5,887 nucleotides of DNA from CAYLOC01 sp964385195 (lineage in GTDB: Bacteria > Actinomycetota > Actinomycetes > Propionibacteriales > Nocardioidaceae). The translations under genes were made by a program, and so were the position numbers. The notes below the pieces were generated by a model. The model was given only the letters and a program-made list of their open reading frames with translations, was not told where the DNA came from and made no database searches. Positions 1 to 5,887 of the stretch are shown here, piece after piece. Within the stretch, counting starts at the first letter, position 1. Each line of letters begins with the position of its first letter. The stretch is from the NCBI GenBank assembly GCA_964385195.1, contig CAYLOC010000190.1, forward strand, positions 1 through 5,887. Reading direction: 5' to 3'.

Positions 1-539
1 TCGTCAAGTACGTCGACCTCGCCGCGTTCGGCCGCCGCGATCTCGCCGTCGAGTATTGCGCGGCGACGGTGCAGTTCGGTCAGCCGGGCCTCCGGATCGG
101 TTTCGGCGCCGTACACCATCTGTCGGAGCAGGTCGACCACGGTGTGCAGCCGGGACTCGGTTCCGACGAACTCCCGGCCGCGGAGTCCACGTACCCAGGC
201 GTAGGCAGACTCCAGCGCCGGAGTCGCCTCCACATACGGATCGTCGGAGTCCGGCGGGTAGAAGCGGCGCAGCCAGCCGTGCTCGGGGCCGCACCACTCG
301 TCGAGGTAGGCACGTGCAGAGCGCGGGTACGGCGGGTCATCGGTGGCGCCGGCGCCGGCGTTAAGCCCGTACAGCTCGTCATCCAGCCGGCTCTCCAGCT
401 CCACGGCAGGGAGGGAACGGGTGTTGTCCTCGACGAAGACCGGACCCAAGAACCCCAGCACCAACGGAGCATTGTCGGCGCGCAGCAGTCGCCACGCCGG
501 ATGGTGGCGTTGCAGCAGGGTGAGGTCGTCGTAGTCCAT
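1..539 (-). CDS. jetA: JetA-like DUF3375 protein, Wadjet anti-plasmid system subunit (5' part only)
   Basis: This is the N-terminal 179 codons of a protein that continues beyond the left edge; the family is usually about 480-500 residues, so roughly a third is visible. I translated it by hand from the ATG at 539-537 and found no stop. The recognisable N-terminal signature of DUF3375 is present: MDYDDL at the start, HPAWRLLRADNAPLVLGFL at residues 13-31, a DDELYGLN stretch near 53-60, YLDEWC near 79-83, GWLRRFYP near 88-95, and FVGTESRLHTVVDLLRQMVYGAETDP at 124-149, followed by a charged helix rich in Arg and Glu. In the family, JetA is the kleisin-like (MukF-related) subunit that joins JetB and the SMC-like JetC; with the JetD nuclease the complex extrudes and cuts small circular plasmids in the cytoplasm. 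The partner genes would lie to the left, outside the window. The family call rests on remembered sequence features. Assigning a complete Wadjet system is inference. Confidence 0.85.
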   Translation of the reverse strand, partial: MDYDDLTLLQRHHPAWRLLRADNAPLVLGFLGPVFVEDNTRSLPAVELESRLDDELYGLNAGAGATDDPPYPRSARAYLDEWCGPEHGWLRRFYPPDSDDPYVEATPALESAYAWVRGLRGREFVGTESRLHTVVDLLRQMVYGAETDPEARLTELHRRRAILDGEIAAAERGEVDVLD

Positions 540-555
540 ATCGGGATCGCTTCGC

Positions 556-561
556 ACCCTA
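556..561 (-). promoter_or_regulatory. Candidate -10 box for jetA
   Basis: On the minus strand the hexamer TAGGGT fits the actinobacterial -10 pattern TANNNT. It would place the transcription start near 547-549, giving a leader of only about 9-10 bases before the ATG at 539. No convincing -35 hexamer lies 16-18 bases further upstream, and there is no clear Shine-Dalgarno sequence. An in-frame GTG at 557-555 overlaps this box, so it would lie upstream of the predicted transcript start and is unlikely to be used. Confidence 0.35.
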
Positions 562-767
562 CCGGGCACCGCCGACAGGGCTCTGGGGCAACCGCCGCAG
601 CGTGCCTTTCATTCCAGACATCGACCCCGACCAGCCGTCGGTGACCGCCGGGGGGCAAGGGGAGTACGTCGAGTCGGGCCGTGCGAACGAACGCGAGAGG
701 GTCCCCGGTCATCAGCCGTTCGACGTGCGGTTGGTTCCGAAGCGGCCCACCGACTGACTCCAATGCC

Positions 768-817
768 CACCCGTCTCTGCGCACCAGCAGTCTGCGCACA
801 CCCGTCTCTGCGCACCA
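768..817. repeat. 19-bp perfect direct repeat with 31-base period
   Basis: The 19-mer cacccgtctctgcgcacca occurs at 768-786 and again, without mismatch, at 799-817. A shorter core, tctgcgcac, occurs three times, at 776-784, 791-799 and 807-815, i.e. at spacings of 15 and 16 bases. The heptamer cacccgt appears at 768, 799 and again at 834-840, hinting at a degraded third unit. The repeats lie in the non-coding stretch about 100-150 bases upstream of the SNF2 start and about 230-280 bases upstream of jetA. They could be a regulator's binding sites or a small tandem duplication; the sequence does not distinguish the two. Confidence 0.8.
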
Positions 818-906
818 CCAGACTCTTGGGTCACACCCGTATCAGGTTCGACGGGTTGCTCGCAATGGTGGAGCGCGGCGCGCGGAGTCTTGTCGGTGCT
901 GCGCCG

Positions 907-912
907 TAGCGT
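907..912 (+). promoter_or_regulatory. -10 box of a probable leaderless promoter for the SNF2 gene
   Basis: TAGCGT matches the TANNNT -10 consensus and is followed by exactly six bases before the ATG at 919. The transcript would therefore start at or next to the A of the start codon, a common leaderless arrangement in actinobacteria. There is no purine-rich Shine-Dalgarno in the 20 bases upstream, which supports this reading. No good -35 element is visible at 17-18 bases spacing. Confidence 0.5.
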
Positions 913-918
913 GGCCTC

Positions 919-3900
919 ATGCTGTTCCTGACCGAGATTTTCACCGATGACGCGGTACGCCGACTCGTCGGTGCGCAGACGTTCCAGCGTGCTGTCGGTT
1001 ACGCGCGGGGTGGGCGGGTGCTCAGCCTGGATGTCGACGCCGAGTTCGGCAGTTTCGATGCTCTCGTGCTCGGCAGCCGAGGAGATGCCTACCGCACCAC
1101 CGTCACCGTCGAGCCAGAAGACGGCAGCGGGGCGGTCTGGGTCGACTCCTACTGCACCTGCCCGGTCGGCTACCAGTGCAAGCACGCGGCGGCGGTCATG
1201 CTGGTGGGCCGCGACCAGTTGTCCTCCGCCGGAGCGGTGGCCGTGCCACCGTGGGAGGAGGCGCTGGCACCCATCGTGCAGGGCCCGGCGCAGGCCGGTA
1301 CGCCGTTGGCGCTGCGTCTCGAGGTCGTCACGCCACGCCCGTCGCCGTACGCCGGACCGGCCGCGGCGCAGACCCGCGTCGCCATACGGCCGCTGATGCA
1401 AGGGCGCAAGGGTGGCTGGATCAAGACCGGCATCTCCTGGCAGCGCCTGCGGATCGCCGACCATGCTTCGGGCTACCGGGAGGACCAGCGGACAGCGCTG
1501 GCGGGATTGCTCGCCGTACTGGTTCCGAACGGGATTTCCCCCTATACCGCCGACGACGACCGGTTGTACCTCGACCGGTTCGGTCCCGCGGTCTGGCCTG
1601 CGCTGCGCCGGGTCATCGACGCCGGAGTGGCGTTGGTTCCGGGCGACGAGGGTGGGACGGTCTCGATGGCTCCGGCCGCACACGTATCGGTGGACATCTC
1701 GCGGCAGCCGGACGGGGATGCCCTGGTGCGGCCGCGGGTCACGATTGCCGACGACCCGGTGGAGCCACTGCTGTACCTGGGTTCGCCGCCCCACGGGGTG
1801 GCGATTCGCGACGGGCAGGGGCAGGGGCTGGTGTTGGCGCCCTTGGAGGAGCCGCTGCAACCAGCGGTTGCGAGTCTGGTCCGCCCGGACTCGGAACTGG
1901 CCATCCCCGGCGCCGAGGTCGACCGGTTCCTCACCGACTACTACCCCCGGCTGTCCCGCCTGGTCGACGTCGAGTCCGCCGACGGCTCTGTGTCCCTGCC
2001 GGAGGTGGCGCCACCACGGCTCGCGGCCACCCTGACCTACTCCGGGCAGGACGTCGACGTCGCGTGGGAGGTCGAGTATCGGTACGGCGAGGCCACCCGC
2101 CGGTTCCCGATCAGCGCGGCCGACACCGACGGCGGTCGCGACCTGGTCGCCGAGAAGTCGCTGATCGAGCGCGTGGCGATACCCGATCCGCTCCTGCCGC
2201 TGCTGACCTGGGACGCGGCCAGTGGTCGCACGCTGGTGCCGGAGTCCACCGTGCACGGCATGGACGCGGTGCGTCTGGTCGATGCCGCGCTGCCCGCCTG
2301 GGAGGCCGACGACGAGGTGGTCGTCGAGGAGGTCGGCGACCGGCCGGACTTCCGTGAGGCGGCCACCGACCCCGTCGTCCACGTGGGCGCTCGCGACAAC
2401 GACGACGACCCGGATTGGTTCGACCTGGGCGTCAGCGTGTGGGTGGACGGGGAGGAGGTTCCGTTCGCGGAGCTGTTCGCGGCACTGAGCAGGGGCCAGA
2501 CGTACCTGGTCCTGGCCAGCGGGACCTGGACCCGCATCGACCGGCCGGAGCTGCACCAGCTGCGGGAGCTGATCGAGGAGGCGCGGGCGCTGCAGGAGTC
2601 TGCCCGGGGGCCGTTGCGCCTGAGCGTCTACCAGGCGGGGCTGTGGGAAGAGCTGTGCACGCTCGGCGTCGTGGCCGAGCAGAGCAAGCGGTGGAAGGAC
2701 GCTGTCGAGGGGCTGCTGCACGTCGACCGGACCGACCCGCCGCCGGTGCCGGCAGGAGTGGAGGCAGCGCTGCGACCCTACCAGGTCGACGGGTACCGGT
2801 GGATGAGCTTCCTGTGGCGGCACGGCCTCGGCGGCATCCTGGCCGACGACATGGGGCTCGGCAAGACGCTGCAGTCACTCGCCGCGATCTGCCGCGCCAA
2901 GGACGACGGAGAGCTGTCGGCCCCTGCGTTGGTGGTCGCCCCGGCCAGCGTGGTTCCGGGATGGGTGCGGGAGGCCGGCCGGTTCACCCCAGGCCTGAAC
3001 GTGGTGTCCCTGCGCGAGACCGCAGCCAAACGCGGGACGACGCTCGCCGAGGCCGTCGCGGGCGCGGACGTCGTCATCACCTCCTACACGCTGTTCCGGA
3101 TGGAGTTCGACTCCTACGACACCCTGCCGTGGTCGGCGCTGCTGCTGGACGAGGCACAGTTCGTGAAGAACCACCAGGGCAAGACCCACCAGTGTGTACG
3201 CCGGCTGGGCGCGCCGGTCAAGCTGGCGCTCACCGGGACACCGCTGGAGAACAACCTGATGGACCTGTGGGCGCTGATGTCGGTCGTCGCACCGGGGCTG
3301 TTTCCGAACCCCGATCGGTTCGGAGAGCATTTCCGCCAGCCGATCGAACGACGTACGGCGCCGGAACGGCTCGACGTACTCCGCCGGCGGGTGCGTCCGC
3401 TGATGATGCGGCGCACCAAGGAGGAGGTCGCCAAGGAGCTACCCGCCAAACAGGAGCAGGTCGTCGACGTCACGCTGGGCGCGCGGCACCGCCGCATCTA
3501 CGACACCCATCTCCAGCGGGAGCGCCAGAAGATCCTCGGGCTGGTTGACGACATGGACCGCAACCGGTTCACGATCTTGAAGTCGCTGACGCTCCTCCGG
3601 CAACTCAGCCTGGACGCCAGCCTGGTCGACGACGAGTACGCCACGGTGCGCTCGGCCAAGCTCGACGTGCTGCTGGCCCATCTGGTGCAGGCCGCCGCCG
3701 AGGGCCACCGGGCGTTGGTGTTCAGCCAGTTCACCCGTTATCTGCGCAAGGTCCGCGACCGCCTCGACGCCGAGGGCATCGGCTACTGCTATCTCGACGG
3801 GCGGACCCGCAACCGGTCGAAGGCGATCAACGCGTTCAAGGACGGCGATGCGCCGGTGTTCCTCATCAGCCTGAAGGCCGGTGGCTTCGGGCTGAACCTC

Positions 3901-4161
3901 ACCGAGGCCGACTACTGCTTCGTCCTGGACCCGTGGTGGAACCCGGCTACCGAGCAGCAGGCCGTCGACCGGGCCCACCGGATCGGCCAGGACAAGACCG
4001 TCGTGGTGTACCGGCTCGTCTCCTCCGACACCATCGAGCAGAAGGTGATGGCGCTGAAGGAGCGGAAGAAGGCGTTGTTCGACACGGTCATGGGTGACGA
4101 CGGAGCGTTGTCCGGTCCGCTGACCGCCACTGACATCGAGGGCTTGCTGGCGACCGGGTAG
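919..4161 (+). CDS. SWIM zinc-finger SWI2/SNF2-family ATPase (HepA-like DNA translocase)
   Basis: This 1080-residue protein is a complete bacterial SNF2-family ATPase that would use ATP to translocate on double-stranded DNA; its target is unknown. The SWIM zinc finger is at the N-terminus, with ligands C79, C81, C87 and H89 (CxC-x5-CxH). Residues about 100-450 are a poorly recognisable beta-rich region, followed by an acidic stretch at about 455-500 (several Asp/Glu runs). Residues about 497-600, from DWFDLGVSVWVDGEEVPF onward, resemble the bacterial SNF2-associated domain. The helicase core begins at LRPYQVDGYRW (618). It has Walker A DDMGLGKT with K649, motif II DEAQ (744-747), motif III LTGTPLEN (T772 onward), motif IV ALVFSQF (from 932) and motif VI with DRAHRIGQ at 1017-1024. 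All core motifs are intact; DEAQ instead of DEAH is usual in bacterial members. The gene is monocistronic, divergent from jetA and convergent with panB. Confidence 0.95.
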   Translation: MLFLTEIFTDDAVRRLVGAQTFQRAVGYARGGRVLSLDVDAEFGSFDALVLGSRGDAYRTTVTVEPEDGSGAVWVDSYCTCPVGYQCKHAAAVMLVGRDQLSSAGAVAVPPWEEALAPIVQGPAQAGTPLALRLEVVTPRPSPYAGPAAAQTRVAIRPLMQGRKGGWIKTGISWQRLRIADHASGYREDQRTALAGLLAVLVPNGISPYTADDDRLYLDRFGPAVWPALRRVIDAGVALVPGDEGGTVSMAPAAHVSVDISRQPDGDALVRPRVTIADDPVEPLLYLGSPPHGVAIRDGQGQGLVLAPLEEPLQPAVASLVRPDSELAIPGAEVDRFLTDYYPRLSRLVDVESADGSVSLPEVAPPRLAATLTYSGQDVDVAWEVEYRYGEATRRFPISAADTDGGRDLVAEKSLIERVAIPDPLLPLLTWDAASGRTLVPESTVHGMDAVRLVDAALPAWEADDEVVVEEVGDRPDFREAATDPVVHVGARDNDDDPDWFDLGVSVWVDGEEVPFAELFAALSRGQTYLVLASGTWTRIDRPELHQLRELIEEARALQESARGPLRLSVYQAGLWEELCTLGVVAEQSKRWKDAVEGLLHVDRTDPPPVPAGVEAALRPYQVDGYRWMSFLWRHGLGGILADDMGLGKTLQSLAAICRAKDDGELSAPALVVAPASVVPGWVREAGRFTPGLNVVSLRETAAKRGTTLAEAVAGADVVITSYTLFRMEFDSYDTLPWSALLLDEAQFVKNHQGKTHQCVRRLGAPVKLALTGTPLENNLMDLWALMSVVAPGLFPNPDRFGEHFRQPIERRTAPERLDVLRRRVRPLMMRRTKEEVAKELPAKQEQVVDVTLGARHRRIYDTHLQRERQKILGLVDDMDRNRFTILKSLTLLRQLSLDASLVDDEYATVRSAKLDVLLAHLVQAAAEGHRALVFSQFTRYLRKVRDRLDAEGIGYCYLDGRTRNRSKAINAFKDGDAPVFLISLKAGGFGLNLTEADYCFVLDPWWNPATEQQAVDRAHRIGQDKTVVVYRLVSSDTIEQKVMALKERKKALFDTVMGDDGALSGPLTATDIEGLLATG

Positions 4162-4200
4162 CGACCCTCGACGGGTACGGCGCGCATTCCGGCGCGGTCG
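4151..4200. terminator. Possible bidirectional terminator between convergent SNF2 and panB genes
   Basis: The stop codons of the two convergent genes are 39 bases apart. The segment contains nested inverted repeats: cgaccg at 4151-4156 with cggtcg at 4195-4200; accc at 4164-4167 with gggt at 4173-4176 (5-base loop); and cgcgc at 4181-4185 with gcgcg at 4192-4196 (6-base loop). No U-tract follows on either strand, and the stems are only 4-6 bp, so the call rests mostly on convergent gene position. Confidence 0.3.
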
Positions 4201-5010
4201 TCAGAACGTGTGCTCGTCGGCGGGGAAGGTGCCGTCCTTCACCTCGCGCGCATAATCCTGTGCCGCCGCGAGCAGGGTGCCGTGCAGGTCGGCGTACCGT
4301 TTCACGAACCGCGGTGTGCGCCCGGTCCGGAGTCCGGCCATGTCCTGCCACACCAGCACCTGGGCGTCGCAGTCCGGACCCGCGCCGATGCCGATCGTGG
4401 GGATCGCCAGCTGCTTGGTGATGTCGGCCGCGACGGCTCCCGGCACCATCTCCATCACGACCGCGAACGCCCCGGCGTCTTGCAGGGCGACCGCATCGTC
4501 GATGAGATGGGCACCGCTCTCCCCGCGCCCCTGCACACGGTAACCACCGAGGTGGTGCTCGGCCTGCGGCGTGAACCCGATATGCGCCATGACCGGCACC
4601 CCTGCCGTGGTCAGCAGCTCGACCTGCGGCGCCATGGCGCGGCCACCCTCCAGCTTGACCGCATGCGCCTCGGCTTCCTTCATGAACCGTACGGCGGTGT
4701 CGAACGCCTGCTGCGGGGATGCCTGGTAGGACCCGAACGGGAGGTCGGCGACCACCAGCGCCCGCGACACCGACCGGGTCACTGCGCGAACCAGCGGAAG
4801 CAGCTCGTCGACCGTGACCGGGAGCGATGTGGCGTTGGCGTAGACGTTGTTGCTGGCGGAGTCGCCCACCAGCAGCACCGGGATGCCGGCCTCGTCGAAG
4901 GTCTGGGCGGCGTACTGGTCGTAGGCGGTCAGCATCGCCCACTTCTCACCCCGCTCCTTCCACTCCTGGAGGTGCGGGATGCGCACTCGCTTGGGAGGAA
5001 CCTCGCTCAT
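4201..5010 (-). CDS. panB: 3-methyl-2-oxobutanoate hydroxymethyltransferase
   Basis: PanB transfers a hydroxymethyl group from 5,10-methylenetetrahydrofolate to 2-oxoisovalerate, making ketopantoate, the first committed step of pantothenate and coenzyme A synthesis in the cytoplasm. The 269-residue product has the usual family length and the TIM-barrel motifs in order: MLTAYDQYAA (26-35), VGDSASNN with metal ligand D50 (48-55), VVADLPFGSYQ with metal ligand D89 (86-96), VKLEGG with K119 and E121, MAHIGFTPQ (141-149), the EMVPG motif with E187 as the expected catalytic acid, and GIGAG near 207-211. I chose the ATG at 5010-5008 because the protein then begins MSEVPPKRVRIPHLQEWK, typical of actinobacterial PanB. 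The reading frame stays open upstream to about 5355, but that part overlaps the divergent PIG-L gene and has no PanB similarity. No panC or panD is adjacent in the window, so this copy appears to be transcribed alone. Confidence 0.97.
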   Translation of the reverse strand: MSEVPPKRVRIPHLQEWKERGEKWAMLTAYDQYAAQTFDEAGIPVLLVGDSASNNVYANATSLPVTVDELLPLVRAVTRSVSRALVVADLPFGSYQASPQQAFDTAVRFMKEAEAHAVKLEGGRAMAPQVELLTTAGVPVMAHIGFTPQAEHHLGGYRVQGRGESGAHLIDDAVALQDAGAFAVVMEMVPGAVAADITKQLAIPTIGIGAGPDCDAQVLVWQDMAGLRTGRTPRFVKRYADLHGTLLAAAQDYAREVKDGTFPADEHTF

Positions 5011-5016
5011 GTCCTT

Positions 5017-5022
5017 ACCGTA
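5017..5022 (-). promoter_or_regulatory. -10 box of a probable leaderless promoter for panB
   Basis: On the minus strand TACGGT fits TANNNT and is followed by six bases, AAGGAC, before the ATG at 5010, so transcription should begin at the start codon. The AAGGA looks like a Shine-Dalgarno sequence but sits one base from the ATG, too close to work, which favours the leaderless reading. A clear -35 hexamer is not visible. Confidence 0.55.
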
Positions 5023-5092
5023 GCCGCGCCCGGTAGCGGTCGGTGCTGAAGTGTGCCGCACGTCACGCCGTACGCCGAGGGCTGCGGTCTGG

Positions 5093-5098
5093 CACAGT
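5093..5098 (+). promoter_or_regulatory. Candidate -10 box for the PIG-L deacetylase gene, possibly leaderless
   Basis: CACAGT keeps the conserved second-position A and final T of the -10 consensus but has C at the first position. Seven bases separate it from the ATG at 5106, so the transcript would start at or one base before the start codon. No clear Shine-Dalgarno is present. This promoter and that of panB lie back to back within the 95-base intergenic region 5011-5105. Confidence 0.35.
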
Positions 5099-5105
5099 AG
5101 AGCGT

Positions 5106-5867
5106 ATGACGGAGACCCCAGCTGTTCCTGAACCCGGCCCGCTGACACCGCTGGACGAGAACTGGTCGCGCGGGCTGGCGATCGTGGCCCACCCGGACGA
5201 CCTCGAGTTCGGCGCCGCCGCCGCGATCGCTCGGTGGACCGGGCAGGGCAAGCACATCCGCTATGTGATGGTGACCAGCGGGGAGGCCGGTATCGATGGG
5301 CTGGACCCCGAACGGTGCCGCGAGGTCCGCGAGGCCGAGCAGGTGGCGTCCGCACGGGCTGTCGGCGTGGAGGACGTCGACTTCCTCGGCTTCCCCGACG
5401 GGGTGCTGGAGTACGGCCTGCCGCTGCGTCGTGCGATCGCCGAGGTCATCCGTCAGCATCAACCGGAGATCGTGATCACCGGCAACTTCCGCGAGACGTT
5501 CGGTGGACGCAATCTCAACCAGGCGGACCACATCGCCGTAGGCCGTGCCGTCGTGGACGCGGTGCGCGATGCCGGCAACCGGTGGGTCTTCCACGACCAA
5601 CTCGTCGAAGGGCTCGAACCGTGGGGTGGGGTCCGGCAGGTGTGGGCGTCGGGTTCCCCGGAGGCCGAACACGGGGTGGACACCACGGACACGTTCGACA
5701 AGGGGGTGGCCTCGCTCCAGGCACACCGGGCCTATATCGACGGCCTGGGCTGGGAGCATTTCGACCCGGCGGAGTTCCTGGAAGGGATCGCCCGCCAGAT
5801 CGGGCAGCGGACCGGCAGCACCATGGGCGCAGCGTTCGAGGTCTTCCCCATGGGCTGGGGCGAGTAG
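5106..5867 (+). CDS. PIG-L (LmbE-like) family zinc-dependent deacetylase
   Basis: The 253-residue product belongs to the PIG-L/LmbE family, metal-dependent enzymes that remove acetyl groups from N-acetylglucosamine-type substrates; MshB and Mca of mycothiol metabolism are relatives. The N-terminal motif AHPDDLEFG is at residues 28-36, giving the expected metal ligands H29 and D32 and the catalytic base D31. The third ligand is H142 in NQADHIAVGRA (138-148), replacing the more usual HPDH form but keeping the essential Asp-His pair. VTSGEAGIDG (56-65) and FLGFPDG (93-99) are also family-typical. No signal peptide or membrane segment is seen, so it is probably cytoplasmic. The ATG at 5106 is preferred to an in-frame GTG at 5043 because the -10-like box lies just before the ATG and the extra 21 residues look non-coding. 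At 253 residues it is shorter than MshB or Mca (about 290-300), so the substrate is unassigned. Confidence 0.93.
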   Translation: MTETPAVPEPGPLTPLDENWSRGLAIVAHPDDLEFGAAAAIARWTGQGKHIRYVMVTSGEAGIDGLDPERCREVREAEQVASARAVGVEDVDFLGFPDGVLEYGLPLRRAIAEVIRQHQPEIVITGNFRETFGGRNLNQADHIAVGRAVVDAVRDAGNRWVFHDQLVEGLEPWGGVRQVWASGSPEAEHGVDTTDTFDKGVASLQAHRAYIDGLGWEHFDPAEFLEGIARQIGQRTGSTMGAAFEVFPMGWGE

Positions 5868-5887
5868 GCCCGAATTCTCCCGCGAGT

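Larger units (their letters stand above)
540..918. other. Divergent intergenic region between jetA and the SNF2 gene
   Basis: These 379 bases separate two divergently transcribed genes. I see a candidate -10 box for each flanking gene, at 556-561 and 907-912, and a short direct-repeat cluster at 768-840. One minus-strand frame is open from the stop at 844-842 down to the jetA start and beyond it, with moderate G/C preference at third positions. Its translation resembles no family I know, and it runs on into jetA in a different frame before stopping at position 80, so I do not call it a gene. No tRNA, terminator hairpin or insertion-sequence end was found. The length is unusual for an otherwise compact window. 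Confidence 0.6.

Noticed and set aside
69..644. Plus-strand open frame of 191 codons and minus-strand frames overlapping jetA
   Set aside because: The DUF3375 frame ending at 539 has clear family motifs; the overlapping frames lack recognisable protein character.
768..840. CRISPR array
   Set aside because: There are only two full repeat copies of 19 bp with 12-base spacing and no cas genes; spacer length is far too short.
845..860. ggttcgac resembling a tRNA T-arm
   Set aside because: The flanking bases do not form a five-base T stem and no acceptor, D or anticodon arm is found around it.
712..2823. Very long minus-strand open frame (703 codons) opposite the SNF2 gene
   Set aside because: It is antisense to a conserved ATPase with intact motifs; the translation is low-complexity, rich in Arg, Gln, Val and Pro, and resembles no family. 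Long antisense frames are expected in GC-rich coding DNA.
4088..4942. Minus-strand open frame of 284 codons overlapping panB
   Set aside because: It is a frame-shifted shadow of panB, whose real frame contains all catalytic motifs.
5043..5105. GTG at 5043 as an earlier start for the PIG-L gene
   Set aside because: The added residues show no family similarity and the region holds the promoter-like box just before the ATG at 5106.
5011..5355. Upstream extension of panB by 115 codons
   Set aside because: The extension lies opposite the PIG-L coding region, is rich in Arg and Pro, and would run through the panB promoter; the ATG at 5010 gives the normal family N-terminus and length.

Overview
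The window is GC-rich and densely coded. Strong G/C preference at third codon positions, several start codons without a usable Shine-Dalgarno but with a TANNNT-type -10 box ending 6-7 bases upstream, and the gene families present all point to a high-GC actinobacterium. I cannot place it to genus from sequence alone.

Layout. (1) Positions 1-539, minus strand: the first 179 codons of a DUF3375 protein, the JetA (kleisin-like) subunit of Wadjet anti-plasmid SMC systems. The gene runs off the left edge, so any jetB, jetC and jetD would lie outside the window. (2) Positions 540-918: a 379-base divergent intergenic region with a candidate jetA promoter, a 19-bp direct repeat (31-base period) and a leaderless promoter for the next gene. 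It contains no convincing gene. (3) Positions 919-4161, plus: a 1080-residue SWI2/SNF2 ATPase with an N-terminal SWIM zinc finger, a bacterial SNF2-associated region and a complete two-lobed helicase core. (4) Positions 4201-5010, minus: panB, ketopantoate hydroxymethyltransferase, convergent with the SNF2 gene across a 39-base gap that can form small hairpins. (5) Positions 5106-5867, plus: a PIG-L/LmbE-family zinc deacetylase, divergent from panB across 95 bases.

How the genes work together. No two complete genes share an operon here; orientation alternates (-, +, -, +), so each is probably transcribed separately. panB belongs to pantothenate/CoA synthesis and looks like core chromosome. 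The PIG-L protein is a small-molecule or glycoconjugate deacetylase of unknown substrate. The interesting edge is on the left: a probable Wadjet defence operon transcribed away from a SNF2-family DNA translocase gene. Whether they are functionally linked or merely adjacent cannot be decided from this window.
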